A stretch of 64,000 nucleotides of DNA, taken from Gymnogyps californianus. Lineage: Eukaryota; Chordata; Aves; Accipitriformes; Cathartidae. Numbering within the stretch: the first letter of the stretch is position 1; the number at the start of each line of letters is the position of its first letter. The notes under the pieces are model-generated. The model ran no database searches. It worked only from the letters and a program-made list of their open reading frames with translations, and was not told the origin of the DNA. Positions 10,677 through 23,970 of this stretch are shown piece after piece. The position numbers and the translations under genes are program-made. Location: positions 39,922,502 to 39,986,501 of the forward strand of contig NC_059477.1 in NCBI RefSeq assembly GCF_018139145.2. The letters run 5' to 3'.

Positions 10677-13600
10677 TCACATCGTTCTTACAACTGCAGT
10701 TTTAGGAAACACAGCACTAGCGCCCACTGTACCAGAATGCTGAAGAAAGTCGATTCTAGTCAAATATTTTCTTTTGACTGAAGTGTAAATCGCATGATCT
10801 GAATGTGTATGAACTAATTAGCAAAGCAGGTATCTACAAGCTGTAGGTAACTTCTCACTCTGTAGGCTACCTAACAGCAGATACTTCACTACTTTTAATG
10901 ACCATCATCCCAGAAGCGTGACAGAAGCAACCGAATCGCATTCGGCCAACAAAACATGAAGATATTTTCAGAGATGTTCTTACTGTTTAGTAATTACTAT
11001 TAATACCGAAGTGGAAGTTCGCACTTCAAAATATTTTGAAGAACTACGCTTACTTTTGTGTTGGAATCACTAGAGGTATGATTATGGCATGCAAATCCCT
11101 TCGGACTAAATGCCCTCATCAAAACATCTTAAAGGTACATTAAAAATTGAATGGGCATAAACAACTCCAGCAGCTTGGAGCTTGAGTTGGTATCGCAGTG
11201 ATCTTTGCAATTCATAAACATCAACACTTGGGCTAGTTTGCATAGGAATACAAGCAACTAATTATTATCTTTTGCTTAAGGGCACGTATGGTGTGCTCTA
11301 CAGGTATCACCACTGCTTTTTGCCTAATGTATTGCCTCTTGAAGTCTTTCAATATAACAACTTGTTGATATACTCTAAAGCATTTCTAGTGTTACCAAAC
11401 TGCTTTATATTCAAAGAGAATACACTGCAACTTCTGAAAGATGTTGCTAAGAAAGAAGCAGTAGTTACAAAACTGTATGTGACTTGCAAATAGTAATTTT
11501 ATATTGTTCACTAAGAGACATATTAACCTGTTACTTAGCACAGAGACAGTTTCTTTGACAAAAATATTGATGCTTTATAAAACAAAAAAGTGTGCAAGTC
11601 AGTATCTTTTTATGGAAATTACTTGATTTTGCAATATTATGGGAGCTTCTACCTTAATGACCGATTTAGAAACAAAATTAACTTACAATTTATCAGCTAT
11701 GTCTTTTGGCATTGATGGCATTAAAAAAGCAGGTCTTTTGGGGCAGGGTGGGGGAATGTTGGAGGACACAGAGCTCCCTGGTATCTTCCCTAAAAAAACT
11801 TCATAGTACTAAAGTGCATAGCATACACTGTAGTTAAAACTATGATAGTAAACATTTCTATTGGTTGGTCGATGATAAATAGTTTTTCTCTGATCTATGA
11901 CTAAAAACAGGAAATGAAGCACTGAATCCGGATTACTTCTGCCAGCAGTAAAACCTACATGGAACAGGGAGAAAGTAATACATGATAATTTAAGGGAGCC
12001 AATGGCTGCTTTAAATTATGCTCCCCAAGAACTGATCCAGTGGCTGAAGTATAACACACCTCGATTGCATCACCTTGTGCCAGCTTGTTCTCGCTGCTGC
12101 TTTTGTCTTACTCTTCTATAGCTGAAAAATCCCTAGATGCCAGAAGTCAATTTAAAGTGAACTTTATATTGATGGAACAGCCTAAAGACGACCTAAACTG
12201 GGCTGAGAGTCTGAGCCGACAACTTAAGGCTCCTTCACCCCTAAACATTGGACACCAAGAGGTTCCAAAACCTTGAGAAAAATGACAACTAAAACCTGCA
12301 AAAACATGCTGTCATGGCTACAGCCAGCAAAAGAAATTAAGGTTACCATTAGCCTGTTATTCAGAGACTGAGTGTAGAGAGAATTTTAAAGTAGGTAAAG
12401 TATAATTACTCAAACTAGAAGACACTTAAGGTCAATTACCCAACTATGATAAGAGTAAAAAGTAGTTTAGCGACCACCAAAAGTCAACCAACCTTGAAGC
12501 AAGAGAGCAAGAACTGCCCCTACAACACGACTGGGGAGAGAACACCATCCACCAGCACAAACAGCGCAGCTCCTGGAGCAGCTCTGCATGCTTGCCTCCA
12601 AATTCTTTCATCCCCATTTTTGACTAGCTGACATGAAGTTTTGAGGTGCATTATGCACAAACTTTGGAGAATCTCAGTCCTGACTTTGGTCCACAAAATG
12701 CTTACACTGCACCTTTTCACTAAATTTAGCCATTCCAAAAAGATATTAATAATCCTGTTAAAATGATCAAGGCTGGGTTTACTGACACTCTGGGCAATCC
12801 TTCAGGTTCTTACCATTTTACTTCAAAGCAGAATTCGGCCCACTAAGCCTAACTCAGTATTTTCCACCCAGAATTGTAAACATTACTTTCATTTCTTCAT
12901 GTAAGTGATTGGTATGATTGGGAAGGAGTAGTTTCAATATTACAAATAATGAGGCAGCACAAATTCTAGAAAATGAAAACTTCCTGAGCAAAACTAACAG
13001 CCTCTTCAAACACTATTCGTAATGTTTTGTTATTAACTATTTCCTCACTAAATGACTTTTTTTTTTAATTTAGATTCACAGATATGCCAGGGTGCTAAAT
13101 AGAACAGCAATTCAAAAACTGAAGACATTTTACACATGGTTTACAGCTAATGAACTTCGAAAGCTGAAAGAAAACTTTGCAAAGAAGTTAGTTAAAAACA
13201 GTAGTGAGATTCTGTAAATAGATTCACCTCTTCAAAAAAAAAAAAAAATCAGTCACTGCATGCAGCTTTAAAGCCTGTCTTTCAAGTTAGGACTAAACTA
13301 AACCTTTATTTAGCAAAACAACACTAAATAAAAAATAGTACTAAGAGATACAAGTGTAAAAACAATACTAATTATCCCCAAAATACTCTTTTTTTTGGTA
13401 CAAAAAGTTCTACAGGTTCCAACACCACTGCTTTCATGAGTGGGCTGGAGGCCCTACTCATTTAAGTTGCGTTTCTGTCACTTCACTATATGTGCTTATA
13501 GGAAAGTAAACAGGACAGCCCCACCTTCATGATGGGGAAATCTTTGTGAATGACAGCAATATTAGGCAGATGAGTGGCTCCCATTTAACTTATTGTCAGT

Positions 13601-16600
13601 CACATCTATGAAGTTATGCACGAGACATGCCAAAACACTGTTTCTCAGTATGTGGCACAATAAGGCTTTCATATGCTGTTATCTTTGATACCTTACTGAA
13701 ATTTTGCTATTTTTTCCTTGATGTAATATGATGTCTAGAAACAAAATATCCTCTTAACTCGAAGACTGATAATCATTGGTACACTACTTACATGGAGATG
13801 CATAGCTGTTTACAATCATTGCAGAAACCCAACCATTAGGATTTCCCCCCATCCTAAAATATGTAAGGCTTCAGATTTCTTCCAAGGTATAAAAGACCTA
13901 ATAAAGTAGGCTCTTATAAAGAACCCAAAATGGATGTCTCAATTGAAAGTGAAGCAGAGTTGAACATAAATCAATAAGAGTAGCATGTATCATTAAAATT
14001 GACTGGCAGCTAACACGTAGGGTCCTTTCAACCACCACGAGAAAGCCCTAAGTGTAGTGAGCAGCAGTATCTGAGCTAGCTTAATCTAGCTAGCAGAGAT
14101 AAAGCATCAAAGTCAGAAGGAAGCTTTAGCAACCAAGATAAACATTTTCCAAGAATGCACAGTGTGTAATTACATTGCTGCCATATGCAAATCCTGTGTC
14201 ACTGCATCTGCACTGCTGCTGGTACCTGCGATACCTAGACTGACTCAGTATAGGTATGTTTAGCTTATCTTTAAAACAACACACCTTCCGTTTCGTGTCT
14301 GAAGACCTATCCTTTGATTTGCTGAAACGTGAATATAAAAAAGCAGAAATCCTTACAAAGAAATGTTAATAGCTAGGTGCTTTGATACCTATGGCAATAT
14401 GACTAAAACAAGCAATTCAAAGAAACAACTAATTCAGTTTCAAGTTATGAGCTTTTTTTTTGTGGTCTTTAACTTATCTGCAAGGCTCTTTCATCCAATT
14501 TTGTAAAGAAGTGTAAGTAGCCATTCTGAATTCATTATTACAACTTTAGGATGAGTGACACTTGACTGAAAAAGTAAAAGGATGTCAGTCTCCTTTGTTT
14601 TCATTTTCAAAGAAGGAACACGAAAATACTCTTCTCCCTCCATGCTCTTCTTCTATTCAAAAAAGAAAATTAAAGATTGTAGTTTGGGCCCATGGTCTAG
14701 GACTCCGCTCTCCCTCCACAATGACTAAATACATAGAAATACTTAATGTAGTAGTTTAGGTAAAATTCTTCAGCAGTCTGGACAATGCAAGCTGAACATA
14801 AAGTCCTATTTTACTAAAATTAGGTCATATTCCTGCATACAGGATGTCTGCAGCATTTGGTCCAAGTCACCTGTAGTCTATATTCTTCCAATGCATTAGA
14901 AGTTACCAAAATACCATATGGCTCTTCTTTCCTGCAGCAATTCAAGAAATTCAAGGATGCAGGCATTCACTCAATTTTTTTCTTTTTCTTTCTGAAATTT
15001 ATGTTTGGATCCCAGCAATTCATCTTGTGCCATAAAATGTTTATGGTTTCAACTTGTATGGAGAATCCAGCAGCCTTCAGAGATCGAAGGGCCATTCTTA
15101 CTGTCAAAACCGTAAGCTTCACAATGATAACTTCATTTTCATTACAGTTTCACAAAAGATACAGAAATACATAACTTTTAGCTGCCAATAGCCCTACAGA
15201 ATAAAAACATGCAACACCAACTAGTAAGTTTTTGCTGACCACAGAACACACAATTAGCTTTTGTCAAATGCTTTTAGAACTGTACAGTCACTTATGCATT
15301 TTTAAGACTATAATTAAATTGCCAAAAAAATTATAACGTGACACAAAATGCAGCTTTTCTGCATAAAAAGTTTAAAAAAACCTTTATCTTCTTTCAGTAC
15401 AGAAGATAAAAGCATATTTTAAGTCATTATTTCCTCTGTAGGCTTCCCTCCTAGGTGCAAGGAGGGGGTTTAGTTTCCATTCTAAGCCGAGATGAACCAG
15501 TTGGCCTAGCAAGCTCGTTCAATGCGTCAAAGTTATCACAACGCAAACCCAGGTTTTATTTCAAAACTTTTAAACTCCAGGTTAGCCAGGGTCAAGAGTT
15601 CTGCACAGGCTGCATATGTCCACCCTCAAGAATGACACCACTTCAGTTTTTCACCCTCATCACTTACATTATATTGATAGGTTATCCAGTGATTCGGGTA
15701 AGTACATGGTGCCTGGAAAGCTACCTAGTGAATCCTTTGACCTCATTAAAATCTGGGTGTTTGCTGTAAGCAAGCAAGTCACCACTGTAAGTTGTAGGCT
15801 TTCATCTTCAGCTGCTGTTTCATGAACGAAAGAGCAAAACAAGCCTCTCCCTGATCTCAGTGAGAATATTGCTTCCTACAGATTTGCACCCCTATCTCTT
15901 ACAGGGTCTCTAAGCCAGTAAAAGTTAAATATGCCTTAAGTGAAGGGATGTGTGTCTGTGTGTGTGCATATATATAAAGTCCATATTTGGAATACTTGGA
16001 GTCCATCCTAAGTGAGATTTTTAAATTATTTGTAACTATGCCCCTCTCCACATCTAAGACATGCTTAGAATTGCCCTGTTATATGAATATATTATTCATG
16101 AAAAATTAAAAAACAAAAACAACAAAACAAACAAAAAAACCCCAAACAACAACAAAAACAGTAGAACATAAGACAGAAAATTGGTATTTTAATATTTACT
16201 CCTGCAAAAGCTATTGTGGCTACGCTAGGGTCCTACCAAGCATGTTGGCTCAGGTGAACTGGCAGCACACTTGCAGGATCTAGCCAGCACCTATGGAGCT
16301 GTTGTTTCCTAGCAAACATCTGAGTAACTACCCCTGGTTTGTCTCATTTAAAAAAAAAAAAAAAAAAAGAAAGATACTGTTACAAAGCATGCTGAAACAG
16401 TCAGTTAATGAGATTACATACTGGAAATCACCTAAAAATAATTATTAACTGTTTACCAGAATCCTGTGAAATTTCCAGTAGATAATATTCAAATTCAAGT
16501 TGTCAGGAAAAAAAAACAGAAAAAGAACATATCAGCCTATGTATAAACATATATGAGTACATACAAAGCACCAATTCATGTTCTGCAACATTGCCTTTTC

Positions 16601-19600
16601 TTCTGCATGGGAAAAGCCCATGCTACACCTCTCTGAAAAAAATACAGCAATCTTCCCCGACACCTCAGCCACTTCCAGACCAAAGTGCAGCATGACATTT
16701 GATACACACGCTTTCGATCCGCGCTTTGCAAGCGTGTGGTAAAGTCCTTTTTAAAGATGATGTGAATTACAGGTATGCAGATGGAAGTGCTAGAAGGGGT
16801 TCTAGTTTCAGTCTCTGAAGTACCTTCGCGGCAGTAACCACATGATTCAAAACTGTCTGTACTCATTGCTGCTACCATTTGAACACAGGATGTCGTTTTG
16901 CTTTGCACAAAGACATATTCCTCTGATTTTAAAGCGCTACATTTTCATAATTCAGAAAAAAAAAAAAAAACAACACAACCAAGCTTCTAGCAATAACACC
17001 CTAAAAGAGCAAAGGAAGACTTTGGAATTTTTCCTGGTTTTAAATTAAGCTTTATCATTTTTAAGCCTCCAATAATTTCAAAAAATTCTTACTTCATCAG
17101 CTAGGCTTCCATTAGCCTTGTACTTGTGAAAAGTGGCCTTAGTGAGAAGAACAATTGACCACACAAGAAAAATGTACAAAGTCAGAAGGAATTGCCTTCA
17201 AACAATAAAAATGCATCACATACAGTGCAGATGCACCCCACAACCCAGCTGGTCATCAGCACTCCACCTTCATCCCACCGCTTTTCCAGAGGGGATGGGG
17301 ACAAGCTGAACACTCAGAAGGTGCAGCGGGAAGGGCTTGCATAGGAAAGAGGTAGTTAGGAGAAGTCCACAGGAGAGGACAGTCCTTGGAGGCACTCGTC
17401 CTTCTAGACCTGAGTAGCCAAGAACACAATCGTCACCTTTATAATTCTGCAACCTGCATGCTGTCTTGCATTTTTACTAGCACCACAGTGCAGCAAAGGA
17501 GCCAACAGCTGAGACGCACCCTAAATTTTCTTTTACACTTAACGACAACACTTGCATATCAAAGCCTACATGGGGAAATCACTAATGTTTATGGAGCCAC
17601 TTAACTGCACACTGAAGCCTGAAACGAGTTACAGACGGACAGGTTGTGCTTACCTACTCAGTATACGTCTCATGCAAATAAACGAGAAATGGGAAGTTGG
17701 TCACCTCTGAGAGTGGCACTGGTCGTCTCCATTTAATCTCCACTCACCCCAATAAACACCCGTCTGCCCTTGGAATCACTATTGCTTTGCACGTGCTAGT
17801 AGTATTTCAGTGCATGTCCCTCCCCTATGCTCTACCCCATATGAAACTGAGCACGACGAAAGTATTTTAGAAAAAATACCTAAGTAACTTGGAGCCACAT
17901 TTTGAAAAGGAGAAGCTGAAAGTCTCATGGAGTTACAAGGAGACTTGGGTACCTAAATGTTTAAATCATTTCTGAAAAAGGCAGTTCAGCAAAGACTCTC
18001 AAAAACTTTTGAAAATCTTACCCTGTATAATGTCAACCATAGTTCTGTCTTCACACAATTTTTACAGTTTATGGTAAAAAAAACACAATGTGTAATACCT
18101 GTGTGAACTAGCATTTCTTTTTTTCTCCCCATCACATCAACTTCACTCACTTGGGGATTGCATCGGAGGTGCGAGAGACGTTCTTCTTCCTACGTGAGGC
18201 TGTTTCTCCCCAGCATTGAACATGGGCTGTGCTACCTGTCCTCTCCCACCTGCTGATACATACCAGAAGACGACACTACTTCAAGTTTATGTGACTTTCA
18301 TCTCTGCCCAGCTCAGGAGGCTACTGTGGGCCCTGCCCGTCTGTGCAAGAAGCAGCCTCAGAGGCATTATAGGTCTTTAGTGTCTGGCAAAACCCTGCAT
18401 TGAGAAAGCATCATGGTGGTTGTAAGCGATTTGTGGAAGAAGGGAAGGGCCTGGAGTTTGTTTACTCCTGTATCTCAAATTTAATTAAATTTGAAACATG
18501 TCAGAATTTAGGACACAGAAAAATAATTAAAACATTAATCATAAATTCATTCATAACTTAAAACATACATAGGCATTTGATTTCATGTGAACAACTGAAA
18601 GTCTGTTATCTCCTGTAATAAGTTATGATTTATGTCTTCAACCCCCTTCCTCAATCTCATGTATATCATCTGCCTGGAAGACATGCACCTACATGCCCCA
18701 ACTATAGGCATAATACCTTCTCCAACCATCGTGGACAGTAATAACACCTACCAACTGCAGATAGCGTAGTATATGAAAGCTTTTCTACAGCGTTTCCACT
18801 CTTTGGCAATACCTAAAGGAAAACACACTACTCAAGAACTAGGCTTTCCAAAACTCTACTTTTTCAACAACTTTTTCTTATGGCTTTGCTATCTCACTGG
18901 CTGCCGCTGAAAACAATCAAATTAGGCAAGTCTTTCCTACATTACATTGAGAATGACATACCATTAAATTGATTGCACCCCACAAAATTTTAAAACACAA
19001 AAAACATTATTCTTATACAATTTACTTACTCCTTAAAGACTCCTGACTACTCAACTGATAGTTTTATAATATTCCTTTTTTATTGTTATTATTAAAGAGA
19101 CTGAGTGAAGAATGGTAGGGAAAAGCCCACATCTTTACAGTAAAAAGCAGCTGAAAAACAGCTTCTTAATAAGACACTTTCTGGAATTTAAAAATTCCCT
19201 GAAAAACCTAGATGCTAGGAACAAAAATAACTACTGTAAGGAAATGGCAAGACGAGGGAGGAAAAGAGTACCACAAGCATCAAACAAGCCAATAAAAATT
19301 TGATTAGAATAAACGGACTGCAAAAGTTCGAACAATCTCCATGCTGTGGAGACCTCCGATAATGCTACTACGACATACAATTACAGTGCTAGCACAGTTC
19401 TGATGCCTCAGAGTCGAATATACAAATCAATTAGGACACCAGAAGAAATGTGTGTCAATATAAGCAAGACAATCTAAGAAATACTTGAATTCTCTGCTGT
19501 CTCCTAAGACCTTACGCTGCAGCCCTTCCCTCACTGCAGCCCGTAATGCTGTCTTTTTGTTACTTGACCACATATTTTAATTTAACACATAGGAGCTTAA

Positions 19601-20839
19601 AACCTTTAAGCTTGTTACTCTTCTGTCGAATTTAGTAGAAGTTGCCTGATGAGTTCAGAAGTTATTGGAAAAGAAAGGGGAAAGGAGAAGGAACGGCACT
19701 GACACACACTATGTCACACTGGCTTGTTTCCTTAAACAGACCAGGCTTAGAGCAGTTTTACATGCATAGAAGCTGTAACGATGAAGTACGAAGCCTTCCC
19801 TTGAGAGGCAATCCCAGCTGATTTAAATGTTAAAGACATTGGGGAGGGGGGATCCCTCCCTTAAAATACTGACTGATATGTCCACTACATGCAAAATTCA
19901 CAAAAAAGTGATCAGATTTTCATTTTGTTTTTAATGCACAAACAAGTGTCTCTTACACTTGAAGATACAACCAAATTTTTTAATTCTCAGTGTAAGGAAA
20001 ACTAATTTTCCTCACCAAAAGTATAAAATACAGTCTCAATTCACTGTTGACTACCACTAGTTTGAACAGTGGAATTCCACACATTTTGATTTTTTTGGGG
20101 AGGAGGTGGGGTGGTAAATAGGAAATACATATCTGAATGGCCAAACATTTTTGGTCATCTCTTCCTATTTCGCTGTAGGGCCCACTCGTCTTTTAGTTCT
20201 GTCACTCACGTACAGCCATATGAAGCCGGTCTACCTGAATTGTAAGTACAGCACAATTGTTAACAGACATACCTCATTCATGATCTTAACATTTCCCACC
20301 TCTGTTGCAATCATGTGAATCCAGGTTTTGATTAAAAAGGAGAAAAAGAGAAGTCAGCAAGCATGCTGCTAATCTTGCCTTGAAGGAAAAATTCCTTTGA
20401 TTCCCAAAACCCGTAACCTTATCAGACTTACCGTACCCTGGAAGCACAATGTGAACTGCACCATCATTTCAGGGCAAACACACTAAAAATCCTTAGTAGA
20501 CATCTACTAACACCAAGAACTCTGTACCCATTGAGCTGGGCACAAAAGGCAATCAAGTCTCCTTTTCTTTACAGGGCCAGTTAGTGCCACCGCACAACCA
20601 AGACAGATGAAGGTAGTCCCCAGATTGCACACACTGAAGTCCTTTTTGTAGAGTCCCTGCTGTCTGCTCAAACCTCACACAGAGAGATAAGAAAAGTTGT
20701 TTAACTTGATCCATTAATGATCTTCTGAAAGGTAGCACCTTCACAAACAATTAAGAGTATCATCCCACAAAGTGTAGGACGAAGCCGAACTAATCAATTT
20801 GCACTGGAACTGGTGATACCCTGCACGGACACAGTGACC
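10677..20839. other. Non-coding stretch, no recognised gene
   Basis: About 10 kb of AT-rich DNA without a gene or clear transposon. Simple repeats include an A-rich CAAA-type stretch at 16101-16160, poly(A) at 16350-16368 and at about 16956-16971, and a short (TG)n/(TA)n run at 15951-15977. Isolated donor-like GTAAGT sites occur on the plus strand at 15698 and on the minus strand near 17650 and 20432, but none has a convincing partner acceptor. The 110-codon minus-strand frame at 16576-16908 contains many Cys and Arg residues but no family I recognise. Confidence 0.5.
16101..16160. repeat. A-rich (CAAA)n-like simple repeat
   Basis: Repeated AAAAAC, ACAAAAC and CAACAAC units over about 60 bases. 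It looks like a decayed simple repeat or the remains of a retroelement tail; no body was recognised upstream. Confidence 0.8.
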
Positions 20840-20975
20840 CACAAAGAGAGACAATATACTGCAAGAGCAGGGAACCCAGGACCCCGACTCTACATTGAAT
20901 TATTGGCCATGAGCCACTTAATCCTGTGTCTTATGTCTTCTGCCTGTCAAATAGGGAACTACACACTTTCCCTTT
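20840..20975 (+). repeat. MIR-type SINE, plus strand
   Basis: The segment follows the MIR order. A CCCAGGACCCCGACTCTAC part corresponds to the 'cctgggttcgaatcccggctctgcca' region. GGCCATGAGCCACTTAATCC corresponds to 'gggcaagtcacttaacctc'. CTTCTGCCTGTCAAATAGGG corresponds to 'cctcatctgtaaaatgggg'. Several matches in the right order and spacing make this fairly secure despite divergence. It lies inside a 133-codon plus-strand frame at 20813-21214, which is therefore not a gene. Confidence 0.6.
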
Positions 20976-21017
20976 TTCATCTAAGAAACACATCGTATTT
21001 ATCGGAAGTATTATTAC

Positions 21018-21206
21018 CTGCATCCAAAACTGGGAGCAGTAAAATACCAGGCTGTGCTGCTTTAGACGTCTTCAGCAAAGCAGTTTGGGAATCTCGTCTA
21101 TGGATCTCAGTGGCAAGCAGTACTTTTTCCCATCCGTTCTATCTGCTTCAGTCCAATGGACAGATGATGAAGTGCAGTTTTCCCAATTGTAATAGCATTC
21201 TTAAAT
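21018..21206 (-). other. Candidate non-coding exon, minus strand
   Basis: On the minus strand a long pyrimidine run (TTTTCTCCCCCCAACTTTATTCAG) gives a strong acceptor, cited here only as a motif centred on 21215. The 189 bases that follow end at a TGCAG|GTAATA donor. The longest frame through it is about 33 codons and ends in a stop, so any transcript would most likely be non-coding. Chance pairing of splice signals is a real alternative. Confidence 0.2.
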
Positions 21207-21236
21207 CTGAATAAAGTTGGGGGGAGAAAAGAAAAA

Positions 21237-21420
21237 AGGATATGAGCTCATCTGGTCTAACTTCCCAACTGTTTTAGGCTAAGAAGCTTCATCAAAATAT
21301 TACCCAATACTACATCACCCAAATATTTATCCCAAATACTTTCCTTAGTCTAGTAACGTCTGCAAAAAAAAGACTACACTTGAGCTAAAGACAAAAGACA
21401 GGAGAGTCCACAACCACCTA
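21237..21420 (-). mobile_element. Old CR1 LINE 3' region, reverse orientation
   Basis: The start CTCATCTGGTCTAACTTCCC resembles the reverse complement of an old CR1 3' end ('gatcatctggtctgacctcctg'). Later parts with TATTACCCAATACT and CTTGAGCTAAAGACAAAAGA correspond to the 'cacccagtaattcc' and 'ttgaactagagca' parts of the same family. Divergence is high. Together with 62125-62435 it suggests an ancient CR1 subfamily shared with other reptiles. Confidence 0.45.
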
Positions 21421-21737
21421 TGTAGGTTCGTTTACTTCACACTTGGTCAGATCCTATAGTGGAGGAGTGAGCCTTGCCTCCTCTCCCCCAAGACCCTATC
21501 AACCCAACCTGCCATTAAAGGTTCTCTCTGCAGGAGATGGCCACCATTATCACCCCACCCCACCAGAATTCAAGACAATATACTAGTGGCAGTCTTGCAG
21601 TGCTGTGTTAGTTAATGTCAAGATTTTACGTGTTTGTCTACTTCATGGTCTTTTTTGTATAGGCAAAGACTGCACTAGCCCTTTTGCCATGGCATTATAG
21701 TCACCACCAATAATCACACCTCCAAGCCCTCCCTCAA

Positions 21738-22060
21738 GTCACAGAATCAGGGGGTGGATGAGGTTGGAGGGGACCTCCAGAGATTGACTAGTCCAAACCC
21801 TCTGCTCAAACCAGGGTCAACCACAGGAGGTTCCTCCCGGACCACGTCAAGTTCTGAGTATCTCCAGAGATGGAGACTCCACAGCCTCTCTGGGCAACTT
21901 GTTCCAATGTTTGACCACTCACAGTGAAAAACTTCTTCCTGTGTTTAAATGGAATTTCCTGTATTTCAGTTTGTGCCCCTGAGCCTACTCATCTCGAGGC
22001 TAAACTGTCCCAGCTCTCCCTGCCTCTCCTCGTATCATGCCCGTATTCTCAAAATGGGGT
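21738..22060 (-). mobile_element. CR1 LINE 3' end, reverse orientation
   Basis: Clear match to the reverse complement of avian CR1. It starts at CACAGAATCA, continues through GGTTGGAGGGGACCTCCAGA, a CCAACCC..TGCTCAAACCAGG stretch and a GGGCAACTTGTTCCAATG segment, and goes on to AACTTCTTCCTGTGTTTAAA. It is 5'-truncated, as is typical. Divergence is moderate with some small indels. Confidence 0.85.
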
Positions 22061-23129
22061 TTCCTGACCTAAGTTTTCTGTACCAACTACAGTTTTACTG
22101 TATTTTGATGACTGAACTACATGACTAACTGTGGACATATTTCTCCAGCATTCTTTGCATCATCTGAAAAATAAAGCAGCAAAAATTAAATCACCAAGAA
22201 AACTGCTGATTAAGCGTAACTGGGCCACGAACACATGGGAGACCCACTAGATGTACGCCTTTCTCATCCCATTAAAAGTTACACTTTAAGCAACAGGACA
22301 TTTTTAATCTTTTCTGTGTCTCAGCTACATATAATCCAAGTTTTTAGATCAAAATATTGTGTTGCAATGATTTAATGCTTTAAAATAAATTAGTTTAATA
22401 TAGCAATATAGGCCAGACACACAATCCTATTAAAAAAATATATCAGCTTTGTCTCACAGAGCCTTCTATCATGAAACCATAGTAACCAGCATTAATTGTT
22501 TTTGGTTTTTTTTTTTTTAGCTTTTAAGCCTTCACTGACGGAAGTCCAAGTTAACCTTTACTTTATTTTGTCCTGGGCTAAATCCACTGCGACATTCTTT
22601 TTGCCCTTTTAAATACAGAAACTTTTTGGAAGCCTTCCAGTACTTTGAAATAAACACATTTACAAGATATGCAACAATTAACATGAGTGGTTCTAGAGGC
22701 TCCTGAGACAGTTCTCAAGTCCCTATGATGTGATGTCCAGATCTGTTTATATTTTTTTTTTATTTAATAGTTAATTTCAGAAATCACTCCTTTACCATCT
22801 CTAGCAAAGTGGGTGTGAACTTTCTACTCCAAACAAAAAAATGATATGGGAAAGGAGAAAACACTATAATAAAGTGTGTAAAAAGCAAAATTACATTAAA
22901 AAGGCACAAAATACATTAAAACAGTACAAGTTGATGCTTAATGATGTCTAAGAGAAAGAGCTGACTTTTTATGAGACACACCGAAAATGACCATTTCACC
23001 CTGTAGATGGTTGCCTTGGAGCCAGAGGACTAGCTGCATTAGACACAAAGATCAGAAGATTGTGATGTTTATGCACCTAAAAGTTGAGGTCTGTCCACTT
23101 CTCGATTGCAAGTTAGATTACATGTTTCT
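22061..23129. other. Non-coding stretch, nothing recognised
   Basis: AT-rich DNA between two CR1 copies, with poly(T) runs near 22507-22519 and 22750-22761. No gene, SINE or regulatory signature was seen. Confidence 0.5.
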
Positions 23130-23970
23130 ACTTATTTCTCAAAATGACAAGGTTTAGTATTTTTTTACTTCAGTCTTCACAGAAGAACTTAAGATTCTCA
23201 ACAGCAATTAATTTGTCAGAGGCTTTCCAATCCAAGCTTTTGAAGAGACAGGGTAGAAATAGGATGAGAGGATATTTTTCAAAACATAAATTCAAACTGG
23301 CAAAGTCTGAGGTCTTTTACTATTGAATACTAAGGGAACTAGTTGAAATAGCTCCTGAATCACCTGCAATTATCTTCGAAAGCTCATGGAAGTCAGAAAA
23401 GCTCCCAAAGACATGAAATGCTAGCACAAACAAAACTTACTCCAAAAGGGAAGAAAACAGAGAAAAGAGAATTGCAGACAAGTAATCCTTACTTCCATAC
23501 CAACAGGTTACCAAAACAAGCAATTAAACGATCTATTTGTACACACCTAGAGGACTGGCCAGTCAAGATTTGTCAGGGTGAAAAAAAAAAAGTCACATCA
23601 AACTAATCTTAATTCTCCCCTTTGACAAGAAATGCATCTTGACTTTAGTGAGGGTTTTTTCACACAACATTTTAGAAAATAAAAAAAGAGGAAATATGAT
23701 CTAGGTTATACCACTAAGATGCGGGAACATCACAGGATGCAAAACTGCACTGTGGGAGTAAGTACCAATAGTTTGCCATGAGAATGGCAGAACACTGGAA
23801 ACAGGCAGGATTCTGTCCTCAGTCTGGTGTGCTTCAGTATTTTCATTGATGGCTTGCAGAGTATACACTTGAAAACCTTAGCAAGTAACACTGAGCTCTG
23901 GAAGGTATTGCAAGCAAATACTAGAATTCTAATGTATCTTCAACTGAAGTGCCACTTTTGATTGAGAGCT
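23130..23970 (+). mobile_element. Ancient CR1 LINE, internal (reverse transcriptase) region
   Basis: Old and heavily decayed CR1 sequence in forward orientation. Recognisable landmarks in order are: CCTGCAATTATCTTCGAAAG near 23365; AGAGAATTGCAGACAAGTAA near 23467; CACACCTAGAGGACTGGCCA near 23540; TTGACAAGAAATGCATCTTG near 23625; ATTTTCATTGATGGCTTGCA near 23840; CTGAGCTCTGGAAGGTATTG near 23893. These follow the CR1 reverse transcriptase coding region from the finger to the catalytic segment. Stops and frameshifts are abundant, so it is a dead copy. Confidence 0.65.

Noticed and set aside
16576..16908. 110-codon minus-strand frame rich in Cys and Arg
   Set aside because: No recognisable motif, no splice sites at sensible positions, and AT-rich context.
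20813..21214. 133-codon plus-strand frame
   Set aside because: Its first part is a MIR-type SINE, and the rest matches no protein.
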